64,000 nucleotides of DNA from Mycogone perniciosa (Eukaryota; Ascomycota; Sordariomycetes; Hypocreales; Hypocreaceae), in the NCBI GenBank assembly GCA_025331125.1, contig JAOALB010000022.1, positions 62,001 through 126,000 of the forward strand, written 5' to 3'. The notes beneath the pieces are model-generated. The model saw only the letters and a program-made list of their open reading frames with translations. It had not been told where the DNA came from and did not search any database. The position numbers were made by a program, and so were the translations under genes. Position 1 is the stretch's first letter. The number at the start of each line of letters is the position of its first letter. Shown one piece after another: positions 1-10,796 of this stretch.

Positions 1-1
1 G

Positions 2-133
2 CTTAGTAAAGGCCGGTATGATCCTGCTGTTACCAAGATTTGCTTCGAGGTGCTGCTGGAGTTGTTTGGCAGGGTCTTGAAGACGGATCTAGGCACCAAG
101 GAGGCCGTTCCAGCACCGGAGCACGTCTGTTAA
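2..133 (+). CDS. C-terminal end of an unidentified protein (partial)
   Basis: An open frame enters from the left edge and ends with TAA at 131-133, giving 43 residues. It contains a helical, hydrophobic stretch (CFEVLLELFGRVLKTDLG) and finishes APEHVC. I do not recognise the family. It is probably the last exon of a plus-strand gene, because a stop in a plausible 3' context is followed by AT-rich sequence and then by a converging gene. A TTAG at positions 3-6 could be a splice acceptor, so the true exon start is uncertain. Confidence 0.45.
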   Translation, partial: LSKGRYDPAVTKICFEVLLELFGRVLKTDLGTKEAVPAPEHVC

Positions 134-527
134 GTAAAAAATCGAAAAGAAGCTCTCGAGTTTGAGAAATCAAGGTGAATAGCAAAAGTAATAAATGAAT
201 TCATGTCGTAATAGGGATCGAGCAACGGCTGTGATACGTCTCGATCCCAAGTCTAGTGTAAAATAGTCTCCCCAATTTCAATGTCCATCCTCCCATCCCT
301 CCGTAACAAGATGACAAACCAACCGACTTTTATCGTGTCCATGGACACGAAATAGTCTTTTCTACGGGATAATCATTATAAAGTCGCCACACCCTTTACC
401 ATGTTTCAATGTACAACTCATATGCCAAAATGCAAATTTTCCGAGTCTCGTTACGTCCTACCGCAGCAGGAACTTCGCTCATTTTACCGCGGGTCTAAGA
501 CACCGTGTGCCATGACGAGACCGACTT
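134..527. other. Convergent 3' intergenic region
   Basis: About 390 bp separate the stop of the left-edge gene from the stop of the channel gene on the other strand. Only short ORFs without family features occur here. It most likely holds the two 3' UTRs. Confidence 0.5.
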
Positions 528-3315
528 CTAGCGCTGGGCTCCATCCAACGGCCCTCGAGGCTGTCGTCGTCCAGAGCTTAGCCCGCGGTTAGGAGCGCGC
601 TGCGACCCATGCATTGGGTGAAGAGTATCTTCGTCACCTTCTCCCACGCCGGAGACAGCTCGATAGCTACCAGATCGGCGGATAATCGGCGTACCATCGT
701 CGTGAGATCCATAGTGAGAGGGCATACCGGTTTGAGCCTCCTCATCAAAGGTCTGTATTCGGGGGCTAACAGCAGACTGTGGGAAGTTTGCATCAGTGGG
801 AGTGTGCCCAGATATTCCGTCACCTGCCCTCCGGCGGCCGCGTTGACTCTCCTTCTTGAGCAGGTCATTATCCCTCGAGCGGTCGTTTGAATGGTCTCTG
901 GAGGCAATGGAGCGGGTGTCAGAGTCCCACGTGCCAGAGGTGTCGATGACAAGAGTCCGAGTGTTAAGCTCAGAGATAGCCTGCTTCTCTGACTCAAATA
1001 TCTCCTCAGCCGTCTGGTTGGCGTTGGTGGGCACCATTCGCTTGGCCTCCTTCGCCTTGGCAGCATCATCACGACTGGCGTGTGCAAAGTCATCACTGAC
1101 CGCAACAGAGTAAGAAGGATTTGTAGGTCCACCAAGAGGCTCACTACCACCTCCAGGGCCATAGATAGGGACCTTCTTGAGTGCAACAGCCAGAGCACAC
1201 ATGAATTTGGAGCGCCGGGTTGCCCTCACGCGATCGTTGTGCCAGTTAGACTTGTGCTTGATGCTAAGGTTGAGAGTCAATTTGTCCAGGTTGCCAATAC
1301 CGCCAACGCCGATGCCAAACTCGGGCTGGAAGTCTCTTGAGTTCTCGGAAGAGCGGACGAACTTCTCCATCTCCACACGAAGCAGCTCAACGTCCTCAAA
1401 GGATGTATCGTAGGACACATCAACCTGGAAACTTTCCGACATGGCCTTGCTTCGGGAGATGTTGTCGATCCAAAGATTGTTCAACACAATGTTGGGCACC
1501 TATTCCACCATGGTTAGCAATTGATGACGCGATACATCGCGATGGGCGAGACATACCTGAACCACTTGCATCTTATCGGTACGCGTAAAGACGGTGTACA
1601 ACAGAGAAATTCTCTCCACCACCATTTGCAGACCAGAAATCTCGATGCGGTCGCCAACATCATAAGGATGCTTAACAAAAAGGAAAATGCAAGATCCGAG
1701 GAACTCCTGTGTCGTAACGGCAAAGACAAAAGACAGAGAGAGGAGAGCAGTTCCCGCAGTAGCAACCGTCGTGAGGAAGCTGCTTTGGAAGAAGCTCACT
1801 GTGGCAAACGTTAATATGCGTACGACTCATCGACCCAGAGGGGCACTTACAGAAAATGAAGACTGAAATCAGGATAACAATGAACAGCAGGACCTTATCA
1901 AAAGCCGTCAAGGCTTGGCCAATGTCCTTCATGCCTTCACCGATGGCCTTTCTCTCTTTGCCCATATCCACCACCTTGCGTACCATTTCCTCGAGGCTGA
2001 TATCCCCGTTGGCGTCACCATCAATGGCTTCGAATGCCTCCTCGGCTTCCTTCTTGTACGCCGGTCCAAGCACCTCTTCAATGTCGTCAGGATACAGAGA
2101 ATCTCGGCCTTCGACCACAAAGGACATCCAAATACGTCTTGCAAGTGCTTCAGATGATCGTTTCTTCTCCAGAGCCTCAACGACGATAGAGTGGGCCGAA
2201 TTGGGGTTGAAGACGGTCTTGCCAGTGATTTCGCTTGCAATGTTGCCAAAGACGGATGTGACCTTGCCACCAAAGCGGCCCACGTCTCCAATGATCTTCA
2301 TAGGAGCAGCAGCGCCCGAGTTGATGTCTTTACCCGCCTTGCGTCTCAACATCATTTCGATGCTATCGTCAATGACATAGTCCTCATCGGCAAACTCGCG
2401 GCAGTACATCGGGAACAGCGTCCGAGAAGCATCATACAGGAGACCAAGCAGGTGGATTTCCCTTTTCGACTCCTTGATACGATTGGCAAAGGATCGCTGG
2501 TGATAGGAAACACCAATGAGCTGCACAATGGCCTTTTCGCCGAGGAGCACAGCCGAAGACACAAAGGCGGCGCCGAGAACTCGTTCGAGGCTCACTACCC
2601 AGGCAATTTTATCTGCATTGGCTTCGGAAAAGAGGTTTTTGAAGGTGAGCCAAGAAGCCAGTGCCCAGAAGAAAATCGAGAGGACAATGGTCAAGTTGCT
2701 CAGGACAGTGGCGTATTTGCGCGTACCAGCGCTGACAATACCACAGAAGAACATGAACACTTGCGGGAGAACCCAAGCCACCATCTTGACGCCCCAGAGC
2801 GAGAGCCAGGCGATTTCAATCCACAGAAAGAGCTTGAACAGAGGGGGCCCATTGGAGACATTTCCTCTGTCGTCCGTCGTGGAGCCGAGCAAGATGTCAT
2901 CTCTGTGGTTGGTGACGGGGAGGATGATGAGAGGCACAGCCAGCAGAATTCCCACGGGAACGACATAGACAAGATATCGAGTGACAACGGAAAACCCGAT
3001 AATCTTGGCATACAGCCTACCCAGGGCATTCAAACTGACTTCATCGCCAGAGTCCCTGCGCTTCAGCCCCTCGTCATCCAACTTCCTCCGGCGGCCAGCA
3101 TGGCGATGGTGGAGGCTATGCTTTTCACTTTGGTCGTTGTCGTAGGCAGGCGAATTGCCCGTGAGTTTTCGAGCGCCAGTCGTCGATGCGTTGCTCTTGA
3201 CAGTCGTGAGAGGGTGTAGGGGAATGTCCGCCATTTCGCCGCGGGTCTCGCCTCCTAACGGAATAAACCCAGAGCTTCGAGATGCTCGAGAGGTGTGCCT
3301 ATTGGGCATCGCCAT
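528..3315 (-). CDS. EF-hand MscS-like mechanosensitive ion channel (Msy1/Msy2 type)
   Basis: Three exons (3315-1851, 1798-1557, 1499-528) join in frame to an 892-residue protein; the introns are 52 and 57 nt, GT-AG. A polar N-terminus is followed by several membrane spans between about residues 100 and 280. A perfect EF-hand loop, DGDANGDISLEE, lies at about 432-443, then the pore helix and MscS beta domain (FFQSSFLTTVATAGTALLS, then HPYDVGDRIEI). The tail of about 200 residues is polar and low in complexity. This order is typical of fungal MscS homologues; in fission yeast Msy1 and Msy2 are endomembrane channels that restrain calcium rise and swelling after hypo-osmotic shock. The role here is inferred from the family. 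The second intron interrupts the MscS domain (VVQ|VPNIVLNN), and the joined reading matches the family. The ATG at 3315 is the first in frame; another lies two codons on. Confidence 0.9.
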
Positions 3316-5820
3316 GTGAAGAGATCGGAGGGCGGCAAAAGCACGCCCGTCGTGGAGTGTTGGACGTTGTTATATGCCTAATTGAAGATGCTATAAATAA
3401 TATGAACCAGGGAAGAGGACCCAGCAAGCGGAATTCGGCTTGTCGAGTTCCAATCTGAGGAGATTGTGACGGGGATTAAAGCTGCCGGGACCCAAAGGGG
3501 GCAAGTTTCACAATTCAATAGGACGTCGATCACCGGTAGTACTCGTTAATATAAAACAAGCAGCGAACGGGTTTGTTGGGTGTGTCTGGTGTCTCGTCGT
3601 ACAACGTCCGCTGAAGACCTGCTCCAGATATGAGGGCAGTGGTATTATATGAAATAAGGGGTTAGATGGTGCAATGCCTATGCAATGCCTATGCGCACAG
3701 CCGTCAATTGGCGCCGCAGCTGTCGCTTGTCCTGAGAAACGAGAGAAAAGATGCCAGCCTAGACTGGGCAAGGAGAGATCCTGACAGGGGAAAGGAAATG
3801 GGAGGGTCAATGGAAGGAGAAAAATCTTCTAGGGAGCCCTCAAGGATAAAAGGAAGAGAGAGACCGGGATGAATAATACTAAAATAAGATAAAAAGAGAG
3901 AGAGAGGAAAAAACGAGGCGGAGCGGAAACGAGTGTGGAGAGCGAGACAGGACTGGAGGCGATAAAGGTGAAACGGAAAAGAATTGGCAAACGCGTCAAG
4001 GCCCTTGAAGGTGCAGTTGGCGATTTTCCTTCCTGTTCGATCTCACTGGATGCTCAGACCGACGAAAGGGGCGATCGGCGAAGCTCGCATTGCGCCGGCG
4101 ACGGCCACAGTGGAGCCCTGGAGCTCGCTATGGGGCATTTTTTCAGGGGTTCCGCGCCCCAGCAGCCCCCCCGGAAGAGCCCCGATGTACGGATTTACAG
4201 GGCATCACTGAGCTTTGTATCTCCGGAGTGACCATGGCAGTGGCAGTGTCAATGCATAGGTATTATCGCGTCGTGAATACGAGAATATTGCTGCCAAGGT
4301 AAGATTTGACATCCAAAATACGGAGTGTTAGCGATTACTAGTAGTCCTCCGTATTAGGCAGTAGTACGTAGTAGTATTTGAAACTTTCCGTGTGCCTTCT
4401 CCTGGATTTCCTCATCGAGTCACTAGTGGCGCCATTTCCTTCAGCCTCTTCTCCAAAACCTCTCCTTACATAGATAGATACTCCGTACTCTGCTGCGTAC
4501 TTCGTAACTACTCAATGCAAGATTGACGCACCCCCCAAACTGTGCATACTGCTAATATGCGAATGACAACCCAAAGAGGTGTGGCATGACGTCCCCAACG
4601 GCGCACATCGTTCTGCTAGCCTCTTCCACACCCGAGACATTCCAATGCAGCCATAGCCAAAGCAATTCTGCCAACCTGTTTATGCAGCTTTTGCACATGC
4701 TTTCCTGGATAGCATAGCAAATGACACACGACGTGGCCACTGATGTCAAGCATTTCAACCCCAACTCTTCTCGAAGTGACGAGATACGAGATACTGCTCG
4801 TACTACTATGAAGATCAATCCGCCGTCGCCATTCCTACATACATACACATGCATACCAAAAAGTGGTCCTACACACACCAAGATCCTCCAATCTACCAAT
4901 AGCCAAAAAGTGTTCATCCAGCTGCCCCAGCCAGCCCATCACATTTCATCCCCCAAATACGCAAAGATCATCCCTCGAACCCCTCCTTCGATCCCGACAT
5001 GCTGGCCCGTTCCTCGCATATCGATCGACCAAAATACTGCTTTTTGTTTGACTCTCGGTTGCTCATGACTCTCGTTTGATCAGTTTGCCTTGGCTCGAGC
5101 ACCGTGTTGATTCCTCGCCTAGTGCTTCCTTTTTATATCGTATATATATCTACGAGTATATGGACGACCAAACAGTCTAATATGGAGATTTGCCGAGGTC
5201 CAGACAAAACTACAACTCAATTAAACTTCCAGATGGCAAATCATATCCATTTTATCGATTCATGTTCTTTCACCTCTTACCAATCACTCGTGCCATAGCA
5301 AAAACCTCAAAATCGAGGTGGCATGGCAGTGGGTCAGTGACGTCGTAGTCTCACAGCTTTGACAACTTGACTCTCGCTCGTCGGATCGGCAAGTAGGGTT
5401 CCCTTGTGAAGATGCGAGGATGATGAATATGTCTCAAGCCTTCATCTAAAGTTTATCCGCAAGACCAACTGTGTGAATAATGAATTTCTTCGTATGTTTC
5501 TCTTCAATATCACCCCATCTCGCTGCTCATATGATATCGTGCTAGCTGCAATAAAAAAAAGACCATGTTACCTGACAAGAACGTCATCAAATCACGGTCA
5601 TTGCTACATTACAAAGATAGATTGGGTATCGTTGCCCTTCCTGCGCCGCATGTTATCGACCATCCAAAACAATAACAATAAAAAAGGCATTCGTTTCCAT
5701 CCGTTCCCGTGGTATCATGAGTAGAACCAAATGCCCGCTAAATCTCTTGAACCAACGCCAAATTCCATCAAATAAAAAAAACTCCAAGATATGAAAAGGG
5801 GCCCAGGATATAAAACAGTA
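3316..5820. other. Intergenic region, no recognisable gene
   Basis: This 2.5 kb holds the promoter of the minus-strand channel gene and the 3' flank of the transporter. It contains a purine-rich run with (GA)n near 3890-3910. Several short motifs of the ACTCCGTA/ACTTCGTA family lie at about 4479-4512, with related TAGTAC strings around 4335-4375. ORFs of up to 121 codons have no family features. Confidence 0.5.
4479..4512. repeat. Cluster of TACTCCGTA/TACTTCGTA half sites
   Basis: Within about 35 bp the sequence carries TACTCCGTACTC and then GTACTTCGTAACTACTC. These belong to the short motif family found across the intergenic DNA of this window. Confidence 0.6.
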
Positions 5821-8130
5821 TCAACTCGTCGTGTTCGAGGTGTTCGAGGTAGGTCGTCGACTGGTTTCGGTTGCTGTTGCCGTTGTAAATCCCACAGCGT
5901 CCTTCAACTCGACCAGGGCCTTGTCGTTCTCAAAAGCGGCATCCGTGGCGTCGGAATCGTGATGTACCGCAGTGTCGAGCGTGTACAGCGGTTCGAGCGT
6001 CGCATCTTTCCGGAACAGAACCCATCGCTTTATCCACCACGGAAGGGCCTTGGTGACCTGATACCTCATAAAGACCCGCGTGGGCACAGCAAAGACATAA
6101 TCCAGCTCTTCCAAGGTCCGCTGCTTCGTCTCGGGTAGCCAGAGGAAAATCATACCAAAGGCGATGACGTTGAACAGGGCATACAAGAAAAAGGAACCCA
6201 TGACGCCTAGTTTGACGAGCATTAGGGGGAATGTGATGGAAAGAACAGCCGCCCAGAACAAGCATGTTGCTACAGCAAAGGCCATGCCAACCTCGCGGTG
6301 TGACAATGGAAAGACCTCGGCCGAGTATGTGAACGGCACCGGACCCTCACCCGGCGAGTAGAATGCGGCAAAAAGGTAGATAAAGAACGCAACAGACCCT
6401 AGGTGGGGGCCAGTGTTTCCCGGAATCATAGTACACAGGCCTGCCGCCAGAAGGGTCCAGGCCATTTGGGGGAAGGTGAAGAGGAGGAGAGATCGTCGAC
6501 CAAAGGTATCAATAGTCCACATTGCCGGGAATGCGAATACAAAGTTGACCAGGCCGAACCCAAACGAAGCCAGGAGGGCGACGAAGTCGCTGGCCCCAGC
6601 TTCGGAGAACACAGTAGACGAGTAAAAAGCAATAATGTTGATGCCACACATTTGCTGTGCAATCATGACAACAAAAGAGGCGAGAGTGGCGCGACGAACA
6701 CGGGGAATCGTAAAGAGCTCTATGAATCGCCTAGCATAGCTGCCAGAGCCAATGAACTCGCTTTCCACCTGAAGCTGGACGTGAATGTAGTAGAGATCGC
6801 GAGCCGCCTGGACGGGGTTATTTCGCAGACGAATTAGAGACCTCATGGCATCTCTGTACCTATTCTTCTTGATATACCAGCGCGGCGACTCGGGGCAGAA
6901 GTAGATGAGAATGATGAGTGGGAAGGCAGGTATGAAAGCTGAACCGAGTTGGTATCTCCAAGCCTCATGGCCCATCCCGATGACGGCAAGGTTAGCACAA
7001 GTACCAAGAAATATGCCAAACGCAGTCCATAACTGCCAACTCATGACAAGTGCGCCTCGAATGGGAGCCGGTGAGTTTTCGGCGGCGAAGATGGGTACTA
7101 GTACACAACGTTAGTGGTCAGTCTCATCCCACGCTGCCTCCTTGAGGCTTGGACATGTCCAGCAACAAGCGAGATGGCATGGGTTATCAAGCAACAGGCT
7201 AGCTCACCAGTTGATGCCTTCGCACCCATACCAATGCCCAGTATCAGACGGCATATCAAAAGTGTAACCCAGGTATTACAGAATGCGCTAGCGAGAACAG
7301 CCCATAAACAAAAGTTGCCAGAGACAAAGATGGAGCCTCGGCGGCCGAAGTAGTTGTTAAGGGGATCGGAGAACCAGCATCCTATCAGGGCTGTGCCGAT
7401 GTATGGTGCGGCATTGACGAGGCCGACTATCAACTTGTCGTGGATGCTGTCGGAGCTGATGCCCAGCGCTTTGGGGAAATCGAGGTTTGCGCCATTAGAG
7501 CCAGTTTGATCCCATCCCTGTACCGCAGCGCCAATGGAGCAAGTGACAATCGTTAGTACCAAGGTCCGGGGCATCCGCCACTTGTGCAGTACTTCGTCGC
7601 GGAGGGCATCAATCTCGGTCTGGTCGAGGGCCTCGGGGCCGGTAATGTCCTCATAGCCGGTGGGGTCCTGGGCGACGAGAGCGCCTTTGCGGATGAGTTC
7701 GCGGTGGTCCTCGAGGTCATAGGTGCGGCAGAACTCGTCAACGTCGGCTAAGAGGGTTCGTCGTGAGACACCAACGAGTGGGTTCTTGATTCTACGCAAG
7801 GAGACGTGAAGGTTAGGTATGCCCTGGAATGAGAAACGGGGGGTTCGCCACGTGGATAACAAGGGAAGTAAATAGTAACAGCAACATACTTTGCCTCGAT
7901 ATTGGCGTTGAGGTTGACGTATGACTCCTGTTTGTGTCCGGGCTTGGCCGACCAGGAGGACGTGGCATTCAAGTCATTCGAGGCGCTGAGACAAAATAAG
8001 TCAGAGATTGCCGAAATAGGAACATGAAGACAAGGGCACAGAGCGATTGAACGAGCAGAAACTGAACTAAGAAGACTCGAACATACATTGTAACCTCGTC
8101 GACTCGAGTGTGTGATGATGAGGTAGACAT
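5821..8130 (-). CDS. MFS sugar transporter (12 TM, long N-terminal tail)
   Basis: Four exons (8130-8087, 7985-7890, 7791-7208, 7097-5821) give 666 residues; the introns are 101, 98 and 110 nt. The family signatures are in order: NNYFGRRG in the loop between TM2 and TM3, PESPRW at 310-315 after TM6, DTFGRRS between TM8 and TM9, and PETKQRTLEELDYVF from 563 after TM12. These define the sugar porter family, so it probably imports a sugar or polyol at the plasma membrane by proton symport. The substrate cannot be read from sequence. About 115 residues precede TM1, longer than in common hexose transporters, and include an acidic, helical part (DVDEFCRTYDLEDHRELIRKG). The last 90 residues are cytoplasmic and polar. 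The start MSTSSS is chosen because the first exon joins cleanly through GTATGT/CTCAG. Confidence 0.9.
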
Positions 8131-8570
8131 GGCGGCGATGGATGGCACCGAGGAAGAGGAATCCGGGGAAACGTCAACTGAAAAAAGATGTGGGGATCGT
8201 CCGATCCCTCAGACTCGGAACGACTCCTGCTTTTTTGCTGCTGCGGCCGCCGCTGCAGAGCTGAGCCGAGCGGAGACAAAGCGGATACGTGTGTTACAAT
8301 CAGATTGTACGAGTACACCGTAGGGCCAGCCGGGGTCAAAGATGAATAAATATGATATCGATATGGTTGTACTACTACAACTCGTACGAGTAAGAGAGAG
8401 GTGAAGTCGGGAGACGCGAGATTCTAGTGGAGGAAGCCGAGAAGTCGGAAAAGGCCCAGGCCTTGGTCAAATGAAACCCTGCCGCTCACTGCGTAACAGG
8501 CAGTTGGTTGGTCCACAGCCCACGGTCCACTCACTCTCGCTTTTGAGCGTGGAGAAAAAGAGGGCCAGCG

Positions 8571-8600
8571 GACAGGACAGGACAGGACAGGGCAGGGCAT
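8571..8600. repeat. GACAG pentanucleotide tandem repeat
   Basis: Four perfect GACAG units (8571-8590) are followed by two degenerate GGCAG/GGCAT units. A short GCACGAG duplication lies just downstream. Confidence 0.8.
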
Positions 8601-9675
8601 GGCGCACAAGGCACGAGGCACGAGGCCACGAGCATCAGTAAGCAAGCGTCAGCTCCTGGTGCTCGTGTCATGGTGGGCAAGGCGAAAGACTTCGGTTTGC
8701 TTGGTCCGTAGCACTTGGCGCTCAGCGAGTAATGAGAGCCAGCGACAGCCAGTTTCCATTTATTTTTAGCGTCGCACAGCAAGGAACCATGGATTGCAAT
8801 GCCAGACGCCACGCAAACTCCAGTGCGGGGGCCAGCTGCAGGCTTGAGGCGGCTCTGGAGACGAGGACGAGGAAGAGGATGGTGATGCTTGTACGGAGTA
8901 GCGTTCTTTGCCTCAATGGGGTTGAAGGCGGACCTCAGAAGGACGAGATGACGTTGTGCCGAAACCATTGCTCGTACGTCAGCACGGCAATGAGTCTGCG
9001 GAATCGAACCTATTCATCTTATCAATAATACGTACGGCATTTCATCGTCCTAATGCTTGTCAATGGCAGAGCAAAAAGGGTTCTCTCGGCATCTCCGAAA
9101 GGTGTCAGCACGTGGGATCCGACAACCGGTGTCTCTGCGCTCCGCAATTGGCCGCTCCAGCCACTCAGAGCACGGGATCCAGAGCCCTTCTCAGGCTGTT
9201 GGAAAAGGCGTTCAAGCGTCCATTCTCTAATACTCCGCAATAGCGCACTGACTCGCCAAAAGCTCTCACTAAAAATGGCCATTAGTGGTAGTGCAACGCT
9301 GCGGCATGGCTGACAGGACAAGGCAGGCCCTGAGTGATATGATGCTTGGTGATGTTTGGTGGACAAATTTAGGACTGCATTATCTTCAGCAAAATCTATG
9401 ACTGCATTCCACGACAAATATATGGTGTTATGCTTAACATTGTTCTGCATATTAATAGTTTGGTGGCTGGTTTGGACCCAATGCAGCAAGCAAACGGACA
9501 GTCTCAGCCAAGCGCTGGGCGCTGCGCCATGAAAGAAGATCAAAGGAAAGGAAATATCTCTCAGCCTGGCGACAACCATCACCTCCAACATCAATATCGA
9601 CGCCACACCTGTATGATGCAGCCATGCATCCAGTATGGACCAACACAAACAGGTCTTCAATACTATTACTACTAC

Positions 9676-9697
9676 TACTACGGAGTACTCCGTAGTA
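9676..9697. repeat. Perfect 22-bp palindrome, GGAGTACTCC core
   Basis: An uninterrupted inverted repeat with 11-bp arms is centred on GGAGT|ACTCC and flanked by TAC/TAG trinucleotide runs. It is the longest perfect member of the intergenic motif family that I found. Confidence 0.85.
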
Positions 9698-9907
9698 CTA
9701 CCATACTCCCCCTTTTGCCCTCTTGGCAGACCTTGCCAATAATAGAAGCACATCTTCATGAGTCTTCGTACTTGCTCCAATCACCATGTGAAACAGCCAC
9801 AGCCGTGCGACCTGGTCCTCTTGACATTTGACAAGCACAACACACGCCACAATTTGAACTCCGATCAGCCCTGTAGGCAGACGCATTACTTCGTACTCCG
9901 TTCCGAT

Positions 9908-9923
9908 TACTTCGTACGAAGTA
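9908..9923. repeat. Perfect 16-bp palindrome TACTTCGTACGAAGTA
   Basis: Perfect inverted repeat with 8-bp arms. It is preceded at about 9888-9902 by TACTTCGTACTCCG, so half sites of two types sit side by side. Confidence 0.85.
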
Positions 9924-10796
9924 TTCCATTTCAAACGTCAACATGGTAGACAACAAATAGCGGATGCGTTATACTACGAGCATCTGTAACAGGGCATAAA
10001 AGGTTGGCGATCTCTCTTCTCTCCTCTCTCTTCTCTCAAGCAAACGAGATTCAGGCTGGGCCGTGTGTACCCCAAACCAACAATTTATTCCTCAGATTTA
10101 GACCCCAGAAACCAAGCCTCCAACAAGACACCACCCCGGTAGTATTTCATATCCACCGCCCTTCCGAGAGGGTGGGTAGTTAAGATAGAACAAGCTAAGC
10201 CCACGGCAAACCACGGGAGAGGAGCAGAGTGTTGATCTTTGGGGATTTACAGACCAACTCTTCTTACGGCTATGGCTTAGATGCTCTAAACGTTAGCTTT
10301 GCCGAATAGGTCAATGCTAATATCATTATGACGTGAATGGTCGGCAAAGAGACCGTATGACGCCTCAAGACGTCGGATAGCTTCCTAGGTTCAGAAACTT
10401 TCCGACGCAGACTTAGTCATGAGAAAGCAACCAATATCCTAGCCAGGATGTGACCCTCATTGAAGATTCTTGCCTTCCGCTGTAGTATTTATTCATTGTG
10501 AAATATGTAGAGTTATCATCATGCCGGCATGTCGCTAGATGCACCCTTCCACCAAACACATGCCCCGGCGCCCCAGTCCGTCCTCCTATAATACAGCTAC
10601 CAAATGTGCAATAATGCGATGCGCCTTGTGGATGATCAGACTGTCCATGTCTGACCGGAATGCTTTTTTCCTCCCCCAAAGAAGCAGATCCAATATTCCA
10701 CACTCGAGACTCCAGGGCCCTCCATATATATCCCTCGTGAAAAACAAAACCTGAAATGTGACAAAAGGAAAACAAACCGAAAAAAAAGATTTGGTA

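Larger units (their letters stand above)
8131..10796. other. Intergenic region with repeats, no recognisable gene
   Basis: The 2.7 kb holds the transporter promoter, a GACAG tandem repeat and two perfect palindromes near 9.68 and 9.92 kb. Near 10.0-10.05 kb a CATAAAAGG string is followed by a CT tract, which resembles a plus-strand core promoter. No supported ORF follows. A 252-codon open frame on the minus strand at 9022-9780 lacks any family signal and reads through a palindrome. Confidence 0.5.

Noticed and set aside
2191..3219. 342-codon open frame on the plus strand
   Set aside because: It lies antisense to exon 1 of the MscS-like channel, whose protein is clearly recognisable; the frame is a shadow without domain features.
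9022..9780. 252-codon open frame on the minus strand
   Set aside because: It has no recognisable domain, its composition is not protein-like, and part of it translates a palindrome and TAC/TAG runs (SVVVVVIV).
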